Positions 1 to 5,381 of a stretch of DNA of 5,541 nucleotides are shown one piece after another. Source of the DNA: CAZEAN01 sp964510225 (lineage in GTDB: Bacteria; Planctomycetota; Planctomycetia; Isosphaerales; Isosphaeraceae). The DNA is taken from contig CAZEAN010000222.1 in NCBI GenBank assembly GCA_964510225.1, positions 1 to 5,541 of the forward strand, given 5' to 3'. Every line of letters begins with the position of its first letter. The stretch's first letter is position 1. The notes under the pieces were generated by a model. The model was not told the DNA's origin. It saw nothing but the letters and a program-made list of their open reading frames with translations, and made no database searches. A program made the position numbers and the translations under genes.

Positions 1-327
1 CCCGAACATAATCCCGAATCCGAAGAGCCAGAAGCCGATTGAGGCGAGCCCGAAATCCCCCAAGTTCTTCATCATGATGTTGTTGCAGTTCTTCGACCGG
101 GTGAGGCCACCCTCGACATAAGCAAATCCAGCCTGCATGAAGAACACGAGGACCGCAGCAACGATCACCCAGACCGTATCAAGCGCAACCTTCTGAGCCG
201 CAAGCCGTTCGGTGATCTCTTCAGGAGAGAGAACATCTTGGCCCCGACTTGAGGGTGATCCCAGCACGAGAAGGAGGAAGAGGAGGATGAGAACTCGGAC
301 GGAAAAAGAGCGACCGCGACCGGGCAT
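1..327 (-). CDS. amt: Ammonium transporter (Amt family), N-terminal part, truncated by window edge
   Basis: Amt/Mep/Rh proteins are trimeric inner-membrane channels that take up ammonium. The first 109 residues are visible. Residues 1-30 form a likely signal peptide: a basic start (MPGRGRSFSVR), a leucine-rich core (LILLFLLLVLG) and a small polar end (SPSSRG). After a short periplasmic stretch, the first membrane helix (DTVWVIVAAVLVFFMQAGFA, from about residue 50) runs into YVEGGLTRSKN and NNIMMKNLGDF. This is the standard Amt signature FMQAGFA-x-E-x-G-x-x-R-x-KN. A second helix, ASIGFWLFGFGIMFG, reaches the edge. The ATG at 327-325 is the only plausible start: an in-frame stop lies about 55 bases further upstream, with no other ATG or GTG between. 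No strong Shine-Dalgarno is seen. The gene is divergent from glnA, which fits joint nitrogen control. The family call is very secure; the subtype and the rest of the gene are outside the window. Confidence 0.95.
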   Translation of the reverse strand, partial: MPGRGRSFSVRVLILLFLLLVLGSPSSRGQDVLSPEEITERLAAQKVALDTVWVIVAAVLVFFMQAGFAYVEGGLTRSKNCNNIMMKNLGDFGLASIGFWLFGFGIMFG

Positions 328-373
328 CGATGGGTTCTCGCTTTCGAGTCGACGATGGATGAACTGGGGAACG

Positions 374-400
374 CCTCAATCGCTGAGAGCATCCTTGAGG
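374..400 (-). repeat. 6-bp inverted repeat upstream of amt
   Basis: CCTCAA (374-379) and TTGAGG (395-400) are exact reverse complements separated by 15 bases, ending 46 bases before the amt ATG. It could be an operator half-site pair or a weak stem in the amt leader. A 6-bp repeat of this kind is not rare by chance, so functional weight is low. Confidence 0.3.
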
Positions 401-592
401 AAGGGCCAAAAAAAAGCGGAAGGACCGAGACCGTGTGAAGTCTGGCAATCCGAGACGATCCGACCGCGGTAAACCCAAACCAACTTTCGGATTCAAAAAG
501 AGGAAACACTTGCGAGAAAGTTCTGTGCCGTAATCTACGATCACTCCTCGCTCGGTACAGGGATCCCACAGTTTCAACTTGGGAAGTCGCCT

Positions 593-609
593 TTGGGGGA
601 TCGATTGCT
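593..609 (+). promoter_or_regulatory. Candidate sigma-54 (-24/-12) promoter for glnA
   Basis: TTGG at 593-596 and TTGCT at 605-609 match the ends of the sigma-54 consensus YTGGCACG-N4-TTGCW. The GG (595-596) and GC (607-608) are separated by exactly 10 bases. The inner CAC is replaced by GGG, so the match is partial. glnA is a classic sigma-54/NtrC target in proteobacteria. It is the only site with correct GG-N10-GC spacing around a TTGC that I found in this gap on either strand. Transcription would start near 620, leaving a leader of about 315 bases. That length, and the lack of visible NtrC sites upstream, are arguments against it. Confidence 0.3.
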
Positions 610-740
610 CTCTAAGGAAGCCCCAGACCAGTGCTGAACTAAAAGGCATTACTGCACACTATCGAAGCAGAAAGAGACCTTGTAGCGAGACGTTTTATTA
701 CTACTTGATGACACTACTAATCCATAACGAAAAAGCAATG

Positions 741-755
741 TTGAGAGAATCTCAG
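741..755 (+). repeat. Small stem-loop in glnA upstream region
   Basis: TTGAGA (741-746) pairs with TCTCAG (750-755) around a 3-base GAA loop: five Watson-Crick pairs plus one T-G wobble. It is weak on its own and is listed because it lies in the long putative glnA leader, between the sigma-54-like site and the stronger hairpin at 865-896. Confidence 0.25.
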
Positions 756-864
756 AGGACTGGGGTCACTGGGCCCTTGCGTCGACTCGTGCGCGGGTGT
801 AGAACCACTGGTCATCTAACCGTAACTCCTCAGCATGCTTGCGCTGCCGAGGTGGTACTACTTG

Positions 865-896
865 TGGTCGGACTCGTTCCTGTCATCGTCCGACCA
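865..896 (+). promoter_or_regulatory. 9-bp perfect hairpin / inverted repeat before glnA
   Basis: TGGTCGGAC (865-873) and GTCCGACCA (888-896) are exact reverse complements around a 14-base loop, ending 39 bases before the glnA ATG. As RNA this is a stable GC-rich stem. As DNA it could be a dimer operator. No T-run follows it, so a simple intrinsic terminator or attenuator is unlikely. It could influence translation, RNA stability or repressor binding; no known riboswitch class is recognised. The inverted repeat itself is certain, its role is not. Confidence 0.5.
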
Positions 897-935
897 GCAT
901 GGCCCCAACAACATGATCCTGGAGATTTCAGAGAG

Positions 936-2357
936 ATGGCGATGACTCCAGCCGATGTACAAAAAATGGCCAAGGATGCCGGCGTTCAGATTGTCGACCT
1001 CCGCTTTATCGACCTCCCAGGCGTCTGGCAGCACTTCTCCTTGCCGGTCCGGGACCTCGATGCCGGGCTCTTCGAAGACGGGATTGGCTTCGACGGTTCG
1101 AGTGTCCGTGGCTTCCAGCAGATCCAAGAAAGCGACATGCTCTTGAAGGCTGATCCCGAGAGTGCTCGGATCGACCCCATGACGCAACACCCGACTCTCT
1201 GCTTGATTTGCAACGTCTTCGATCCCGTTACCGGTGAGCCGTACACCCGAGACCCCCGACATATCGCTCGGAAGGCCGAAGCGTACCTCAATCAGACGGG
1301 GATCGGTGACACCTGCTACTGGGGTCCCGAGGCCGAGTTCTTTGTCTTCGACGACATCCGATTCGACCAACGCCCTGAATGCGGATACTACTTTATTGAC
1401 TCCTCTGAGGCGGTCTGGAACTCGGGTAAGGCTGAAAACCCAAACCTTGGCTACAAGCTCCGCCACAAAGAAGGCTACTTTCCGGTTCCTCCCGCCGACC
1501 AAATGCAGGATCTTCGCTCGGAGATGATCCTGGAGATGGAAAAAGTAGGCATCCACGCTGAGGTCCATCACCACGAGGTCGGAACCGCCGGACAATGTGA
1601 GATCGACATCCGCTTCGACACCCTCGTCCGGATGGCCGACAACCTCCTCTGGTACAAGTACATCATCAAGAATGTTGCTCGCAAACATCAGAAGACCGTC
1701 ACCTTCATGCCGAAGCCGATTTACGGTGACAACGGATCGGGGATGCATACGCACCAATCGATCTGGAAGGGTGGCACAAACCTCTTCTTCGATGAATCGA
1801 AGTATGCCGGGCTCTCCGACACCGCACGCTACTACATTGGCGGAATTTTGAAGCACGCACCGGCGTTGCTCGCCTTGACGAACCCAACGACCAACTCGTT
1901 CCGACGGCTCGTCCCGGGTTACGAGGCTCCGGTCAATCTCGTCTACAGCCAACGGAATCGTTCCGCAGCGATCCGGATTCCGCTCTACAGCAAGAGTGCC
2001 AAGGCGAAGCGGATCGAGTTCCGTTGCCCGGACCCTTCCTGCAATCCCTACCTCGCCTTCCCGGCGCTCTTAATGGCCGGCCTCGACGGAATCATGAACA
2101 AGATCGATCCCGGTGAACCTGTCGACAAGGATCTCTATGATCTTGAGCCCGAAGAGGCGATGAAGATCAAGAGCACCCCAGGCTCACTCAGCGACGTCTT
2201 GAAGGCACTCGAAGACGATCACGAGTTCTTGCTCAAGGGGGACGTCTTCACACCAGACGTGATCGAAACCTGGATCGACTACAAGCGGGAAAATGAGTTG
2301 ATGCCAATCAATCTCCGACCCGTCCCTTACGAGTTCTTCCTCTACTACGACATCTGA
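936..2357 (+). CDS. glnA: Glutamine synthetase, type I (GSI, beta-like)
   Basis: Makes glutamine from glutamate, ammonium and ATP in the cytoplasm; a dodecamer in this family. The 473-residue product is normal GSI length. Visible in order: the beta-grasp N-terminal domain, with the GFDGSSVRGF loop at 51-60; the metal-site motif EAEFFVFD at 132-139; HHHEVGTAGQCEI at 211-223; NGSGMHTH at 266-273, with the conserved His271; the flap NPTTNSFRRLVPGYEAP at 316-332, with Glu330; NRSAAIRIP at 341-349; and RIEFRCPDPSCNPYLAF at 359-375. DLYDLEPEE (399-407) carries Tyr401, equivalent to the adenylylated Tyr397 of the E. coli enzyme, which points to GSI-beta and control by GlnE. ATG 936 is chosen (GGAG at 921-924, 11-base gap). 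ATG 942, with GAGAG six bases ahead, is almost as good. The frame is open back to 534, but that extension does not resemble GS. Divergent from amt, convergent with the yhaM-like gene. Confidence 0.98.
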   Translation: MAMTPADVQKMAKDAGVQIVDLRFIDLPGVWQHFSLPVRDLDAGLFEDGIGFDGSSVRGFQQIQESDMLLKADPESARIDPMTQHPTLCLICNVFDPVTGEPYTRDPRHIARKAEAYLNQTGIGDTCYWGPEAEFFVFDDIRFDQRPECGYYFIDSSEAVWNSGKAENPNLGYKLRHKEGYFPVPPADQMQDLRSEMILEMEKVGIHAEVHHHEVGTAGQCEIDIRFDTLVRMADNLLWYKYIIKNVARKHQKTVTFMPKPIYGDNGSGMHTHQSIWKGGTNLFFDESKYAGLSDTARYYIGGILKHAPALLALTNPTTNSFRRLVPGYEAPVNLVYSQRNRSAAIRIPLYSKSAKAKRIEFRCPDPSCNPYLAFPALLMAGLDGIMNKIDPGEPVDKDLYDLEPEEAMKIKSTPGSLSDVLKALEDDHEFLLKGDVFTPDVIETWIDYKRENELMPINLRPVPYEFFLYYDI

Positions 2358-2368
2358 TCGAAGATCAG
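2354..2368 (+). terminator. Hairpin overlapping the glnA stop codon
   Basis: CTGATC (2354-2359) pairs perfectly with GATCAG (2363-2368) around a GAA triloop. The glnA stop TGA (2355-2357) lies inside the left arm. No T-tract follows, so it is not a canonical rho-independent terminator. It could act as a 3'-end stabilising stem or as part of a termination region with the next hairpin. Confidence 0.35.
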
Positions 2369-2393
2369 AATCGAGCCTCTGTTCTGTCGTACG

Positions 2394-2417
2394 CACCCGT
2401 TTGTTTGCCGGTGGGTG
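2394..2417. terminator. Weak stem in the convergent glnA/yhaM gap
   Basis: CACCC (2394-2398) pairs with GGGTG (2413-2417), extendable inward by three G-T wobbles in the top-strand RNA. It sits in the middle of the 67-base gap between two convergent stop codons, the expected place for a shared bidirectional terminator. The top strand has T-rich loop sequence but no run of T after the stem, so this is only a candidate. Confidence 0.25.
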
Positions 2418-2424
2418 TTGGTGA

Positions 2425-3480
2425 TCAGAACGGAGGTTCGTCGTCTGCAGGAGGAAGCTGAGTCGGCATTCCTCGATAAAAGCGCTGATTCTCGACCGCC
2501 CAGACCTTCGCCGTAAAGGGTGTATCGGGATCAGCAGCACGCATTGCTTTGGCAACCGCGTTGAACTTTGCGTCGAGTTCGTCCGCGTAGTGGAGGATCA
2601 TCGCTTCCAACGTCGCAGGCGTCTTGGGGGATCCGAATTCGGTCTTGCCATGATGGGCGAGGATCGCGTGCTCCAACAGGAGCAAAGTCTCAGTTGGGAA
2701 ATCTGGGATCTCCTTAGCTGTATCGCGGACCAAGTCGCGACCAAGGAGAATATGTCCGATCAGATGTCCTTCCGTCGAGTACCGTGCTTCAACGGGATGA
2801 TATTCTAGCTCTTTGAGCTTACCGATATCGTGAAGGATTGCAGCGGCGACGATCACGCCGATGTTGAGCGGTGGGTCGAGTTCGGCTCCATAATAGCGGT
2901 CATAATGGGATGCGAGGACCGCAGCAACTCGCGTCACGCTCCAGAGATGCTCGACGAGTCCACCCGTGAAGTCGTGGTGCATCGTCATCGCGGCCGGCAT
3001 CCGTTCTAAGAGATCTTCGTTTGAGTCGAGGACCCGACGGACTAATTCGGCAAGTTTCGGGCATTTGATGTAGTTATTGGCCAGCTCCAGGATCTTCGCG
3101 CGACGATCACCGACAGGAAACCGCGATCGGGTAACGAGTTCGTTCAGCTCAAATCCATCGGCGACGTCTTCAGGACCTCCGGCGACCCGGAGGTCGATAA
3201 TCTGAAGCTGGAGCCCATATCTCGGGTTCTGCTGCGCTCGGGCACGGATTCGATAGGGGACACCGTCGACCCACTGTTCCGACTTCTTTAGGAAACGGTT
3301 ATCGGCCCAAAGCGGTGCTTCAACGCGGGTCTCACCTGCCTGGAAGTGGCACTTCACAAACGGCTCGTTCTTCTTCGTCGTCCCCTTCTCTTTAGAGACT
3401 AGAAGCGCAAAGCATTCGGCCTCTTGACCATCCTGGAAATCCCTGAGGTGGATGACGTCGAGTTGAAGATCACTCGCCAT
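2425..3480 (-). CDS. yhaM: YhaM-family 3'-5' exoribonuclease (OB-fold + HD domain)
   Basis: YhaM/Cbf1-type proteins are metal-dependent cytoplasmic nucleases that trim RNA (and single-stranded DNA) from the 3' end. The 351-residue product has both expected parts. Residues about 8-100 form an OB-fold nucleic-acid-binding domain (LRDFQDG, ALLVSKEKGTTKKNEPFVKC, VPYRIRARAQQNPRYGLQL). After a helical linker, residues about 165-310 form the HD phosphohydrolase domain: His178 in GGLVEHLWS, His217-Asp218 in ILHDIGKLKEL, His243 in GHLIGHILLG, His276-His277 in LAHHGKTEFGSP and Asp300 in HYADELDAK. The metal set looks complete. The acidic, Pro-rich tail (PPADDEPPF) is probably disordered. ATG 3480 is chosen because GAGG lies 10 bases before it; the GTG at 3513 would add 11 residues with no better site. 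It stands alone between convergent glnA and the divergent GH5 gene. Family call firm, exact substrate unknown. Confidence 0.93.
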   Translation of the reverse strand: MASDLQLDVIHLRDFQDGQEAECFALLVSKEKGTTKKNEPFVKCHFQAGETRVEAPLWADNRFLKKSEQWVDGVPYRIRARAQQNPRYGLQLQIIDLRVAGGPEDVADGFELNELVTRSRFPVGDRRAKILELANNYIKCPKLAELVRRVLDSNEDLLERMPAAMTMHHDFTGGLVEHLWSVTRVAAVLASHYDRYYGAELDPPLNIGVIVAAAILHDIGKLKELEYHPVEARYSTEGHLIGHILLGRDLVRDTAKEIPDFPTETLLLLEHAILAHHGKTEFGSPKTPATLEAMILHYADELDAKFNAVAKAMRAADPDTPFTAKVWAVENQRFYRGMPTQLPPADDEPPF

Positions 3481-3532
3481 ATTTGGGTTACCTCGGAGTT
3501 GACCGCGCAACACAACCAGTTAATAGAGAGGG

Positions 3533-3544
3533 CGAAAGCTTTCG
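3533..3544. repeat. 12-bp perfect palindrome upstream of yhaM
   Basis: CGAAAGCTTTCG reads the same on both strands, and TTCGAA (3541-3546) overlaps it. It lies 52 bases before the yhaM ATG, where a dimeric regulator could bind. The symmetry is certain; an operator role is a guess. Confidence 0.4.
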
Positions 3545-3569
3545 AACCTTCGGAGCAGTTAGTCCATCG

Positions 3570-3579
3570 TCGGATCCGA
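3570..3579. repeat. 10-bp perfect palindrome in yhaM/GH5 spacer
   Basis: TCGGATCCGA is self-complementary. It sits 25 bases from the palindrome at 3533-3544, but the two share no core sequence, so they are not obviously repeated sites for one regulator. Confidence 0.3.
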
Positions 3580-3598
3580 ACTCAATCTGGAGCATATC

Positions 3599-3632
3599 AT
3601 CAGGTTGACGGATTGGAAAGAAACAACCTGGT
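3599..3632. repeat. Inverted repeat, 7 bp perfect (9 with wobble)
   Basis: CAGGTTG (3601-3607) and CAACCTG (3624-3630) are exact reverse complements with a 16-base spacer, and the outer A3599/T3632 and T3600/G3631 extend the stem. It borders the most AT-rich patch of the spacer (3632-3646), so it could overlap a promoter. Operator or chance; no evidence decides. Confidence 0.35.
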
Positions 3633-3677
3633 CTAATGTTTATTATGGGGTCCGCTTTGGGACACTGGTTCGCTCGC

Positions 3678-3746
3678 GGAGGATTTTCTTAAGGATCACG
3701 ATAGAAAGGGTTAAGGGGCTTGTAGAAGGATTAAGAAAGAACCTCC
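3678..3746 (+). promoter_or_regulatory. Long imperfect inverted repeat in GH5 upstream region
   Basis: The left arm has GGAGG (3678-3682) then TTTCTTAA (3685-3692); the right arm has TTAAGAAA (3731-3738) then CCTCC (3742-3746). Thirteen base pairs form around a small 2x3 internal loop, enclosing a 38-base purine-rich loop with repeated AAGG motifs. It is the largest symmetric element in the window. It may be a leader RNA structure for the GH5 gene, or a binding region; it matches no RNA family that I recognise. Confidence 0.4.
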
Positions 3747-3796
3747 ACCACAGGGGCTTGGTTCAATCTCAATCTCCGGCCCCAGGCAGCCGAAAA

Positions 3797-3812
3797 CGAT
3801 TCAGAAGAATCG
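3797..3812 (+). repeat. Perfect 6-bp stem with AGAA tetraloop
   Basis: CGATTC (3797-3802) pairs with GAATCG (3807-3812) around AGAA. It lies between the long inverted repeat and the hairpin at 3831-3856. No T-run follows, so it is not an intrinsic terminator. Confidence 0.35.
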
Positions 3813-3830
3813 AGGTTGGCAGAACGCGCT

Positions 3831-3856
3831 GACTCCGAGAGACTACGGACGGAGTC
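3831..3856 (+). repeat. Perfect 7-bp stem-loop before GH5 gene
   Basis: GACTCCG (3831-3837) pairs with CGGAGTC (3850-3856) around a 12-base loop, ending 46 bases before the GH5 ATG. Together with 3678-3746 and 3797-3812 it would give a leader RNA of three stems, if transcription starts upstream of 3678. Confidence 0.35.
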
Positions 3857-3902
3857 GAGCGATGCCAGAGGAGCAACCGAGCGAGTTGTCAAGGATTGAC
3901 TG

Positions 3903-5360
3903 ATGACGCGGCACAGCTTGATTAAGGTTCTAGGGACTCGGTTTGCCGCGGGACTCCTGATCGCTCTCTCGATCATTCTTGTCGTCCGGACCACGGCGGC
4001 CTCGGAATGGACAGGAGAACTCCGCGTCGCTGACCGGCAGTTTATGGATGACCGAGGTCGGGTCGTCCTGCTCCGAGGGATCAATCTTGCTGGTGACTCT
4101 AAAGTACCGCCGTTTACGCCGAACGTCCGTGAAATCGACCTCGATCGAATTGATGCCCTCGGCTTTAACGTGATCCGTCTCCTCTTTTCGTGGGAAGCCT
4201 ACGAACCGAGGCCCGGTCATTACGATGAGTCCTACCTTGGAGCCTTGATTGCCGTCGCGCAAGCCGCTGCAGAGCGCGAAATTTACGTCCTGATCGATAT
4301 TCACCAGGACGGCTTTTCTCGATTTGCGTCCGGGGGTCTCGGTGATGGTTTTCCCCGTTGGGCACTCTCACCAAATGCCAAGGCACGGAAGCCCGACAAT
4401 GGGCCGAACCGTCGCGACTGGGCCTTTAAGGTCTTCCTCGACCCCTCAACGCATCGCTCCTTTCGGGACTTTTACCGGAATACGCATGGGGTTCGATCGC
4501 GCTACCTCTTGATGGTCGAACGGATCGCACGTGCCTTTTCTGGGGTCCCGGGCGTCATCGGCTACGATCCAATCAACGAGCCCCTCGGTGACGAGATCAA
4601 CGAGCTGGTTCCCCTCTATCGTGATGCAGCCTCCGTGATCCGTCGCGTCCACCCCTCGGCCATTCTCTTTCTCGAAGGCCATATCATCACGAATTCGGGG
4701 ATCCAGAGCCAGTTGATCCGCCCAGACGGAGGCGCCATTGCCTACGCCCCACACTACTACAACACAACGACGCTCTTGATCCGGTACTGGCATCGCTTGA
4801 CACCAACAGTCAACAATGCGTTCCGGCACATGACTTCCAAGGCATCCGAATTAGAAGCGCCCTTGTTTGTTGGCGAGTTCGGGATGGATGCTCGGATCGA
4901 CGGAGCCGGAAACTATGTCGATGCAATCTACGATCGGCTTGATCGGAACCTCGCCTCGGGTGCGCAGTGGAATCTGACCCCAGGATGGACACAGCTCTTG
5001 AAGGATGGCTGGAACGGGGAAGATTTCACCATTCTGACGCCAGACGGCTACCTTCGACCGAACTACCGAGAACGGCCGTATCCTCGGGTTACAGCGGGGC
5101 GTCCAATTAAGTTCTCGTTCCAACGCGGTCGCGACCTTGAAGAGGCTTCCACGATTGAGTTCCATTGGATCCAACAGATCCCGGATGAAACAACGGAATT
5201 GTTCGTACCGACCTCGGTCTTTCCGACCAACTCGTTGCTTATTGTGGAGACCTTGGATCGCTCAGCGAGACTCCAAATTCAGCGCGATGTGATCAACCAG
5301 CGGATCCGGATCAGAGTCGATCGAGTCACTCCGGTCTCACTGCAAATTCGATCCCGGTAG
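3903..5360 (+). CDS. Secreted GH5 glycoside hydrolase, endoglycoceramidase-like
   Basis: A 485-residue retaining beta-glycosidase of clan GH-A. Residues 1 to about 33 are a signal peptide (basic start, core FAAGLLIALSIILVV, then RTTAAS), so it should act outside the cytoplasm. The catalytic barrel spans about 38-380: LRGINL at 57-62, GFNVIRLLFSWEAYEP at 87-102, DIHQDGFSRF at 132-141, acid/base Glu226 in YDPINEPLG, His284 in YAPHYY, and nucleophile Glu325 in FVGEFG. The D-x-HQD motif and large loops resemble endoglycoceramidases and related GH5 glycolipid hydrolases rather than cellulases. The tail (about 390-485), beginning YPRVTAGRPIKFSF, resembles the C-terminal beta-sandwich of those enzymes. 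ATG 3903 is well supported by AAGGA at 3891-3895, 7 bases ahead. The gene ends 21 bases from a convergent epimerase gene. GH5 is secure; substrate (glycosphingolipid, steryl glucoside or another glycan) is inferred and could be wrong. Confidence 0.9.
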   Translation: MTRHSLIKVLGTRFAAGLLIALSIILVVRTTAASEWTGELRVADRQFMDDRGRVVLLRGINLAGDSKVPPFTPNVREIDLDRIDALGFNVIRLLFSWEAYEPRPGHYDESYLGALIAVAQAAAEREIYVLIDIHQDGFSRFASGGLGDGFPRWALSPNAKARKPDNGPNRRDWAFKVFLDPSTHRSFRDFYRNTHGVRSRYLLMVERIARAFSGVPGVIGYDPINEPLGDEINELVPLYRDAASVIRRVHPSAILFLEGHIITNSGIQSQLIRPDGGAIAYAPHYYNTTTLLIRYWHRLTPTVNNAFRHMTSKASELEAPLFVGEFGMDARIDGAGNYVDAIYDRLDRNLASGAQWNLTPGWTQLLKDGWNGEDFTILTPDGYLRPNYRERPYPRVTAGRPIKFSFQRGRDLEEASTIEFHWIQQIPDETTELFVPTSVFPTNSLLIVETLDRSARLQIQRDVINQRIRIRVDRVTPVSLQIRSR

Positions 5361-5381
5361 CGTCTTTTGCGATGTGTTCGA

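Larger units (their letters stand above)
328..935. other. Long intergenic region between divergent amt and glnA
   Basis: This 608-base spacer holds no coding region I can support. Open frames on both strands give low-complexity, Arg/Ser-rich translations with no family resemblance. It should carry both promoters. Visible items: an inverted repeat at 374-400 on the amt side, an A8 run at 408-415, an 8-bp palindrome GGGATCCC at 560-567, a sigma-54-like site at 593-609, an AT-richer stretch around 691-738, a small hairpin at 741-755 and a strong hairpin at 865-896. I could not find a convincing sigma-70 promoter with proper spacing, and I saw no NtrC-type dyad or glutamine-riboswitch consensus. 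Confidence 0.8.
3481..3902. other. Intergenic region between divergent yhaM and GH5 genes
   Basis: No gene is supported in these 422 bases; the open frames here give basic, unstructured translations with no family resemblance. The region must hold promoters for both flanking genes. It is dense in symmetry: palindromes at 3533-3544 and 3570-3579, an inverted repeat at 3599-3632, a long imperfect inverted repeat at 3678-3746 in a purine-rich stretch, and perfect hairpins at 3797-3812 and 3831-3856. No -35/-10 pair with normal spacing stands out; the AT-rich TCTAATGTTTATTAT at 3632-3646 is the most promoter-like patch. Confidence 0.75.

Noticed and set aside
408..415. A8 run (T8 on the amt strand) as an intrinsic terminator
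   Set aside because: No GC-rich stem precedes the T-run on the minus strand and no gene upstream would need it there; it may be just AT-rich promoter DNA.
221..649. Minus-strand open frame of 142 codons overlapping the amt start
   Set aside because: It shadows the amt N-terminus in another frame and translates to a Ser/Arg/Pro-rich random-looking chain.
705..728. Possible sigma-70 promoter beginning TTGATG
   Set aside because: At 16-18 bases from TTGATG there is no reasonable -10 hexamer; the nearby TAATCC and CATAAC are too close.
761..780. Second sigma-54-like patch (TGGGGTCACTGGGCCCTTGC) before glnA
   Set aside because: It contains GG and TTGC, but no GG is 10 bases from the GC, so the spacing is wrong.
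534..935. In-frame open extension ahead of glutamine synthetase (TTG start at 579 would give 592 residues)
   Set aside because: The extra 119 residues have no GS resemblance, normal GSI length is reached from ATG 936, and a ribosome site lies just before 936. The open stretch is most likely chance, though longer than average.
858..1952. Minus-strand open frame of 364 codons inside glnA
   Set aside because: It lies entirely opposite the highly conserved glnA coding sequence and shows no domain; it is a codon-bias shadow.
3605..3832. 75-codon plus-strand open frame in the yhaM/GH5 spacer
   Set aside because: It starts with TTG, has no ribosome site, is highly basic, and has no recognisable family; it also overlaps the stem-loop region.
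5361..5381. Terminator between the GH5 and epimerase genes
   Set aside because: The 21-base gap has a short TTTT but no stem that I can form.
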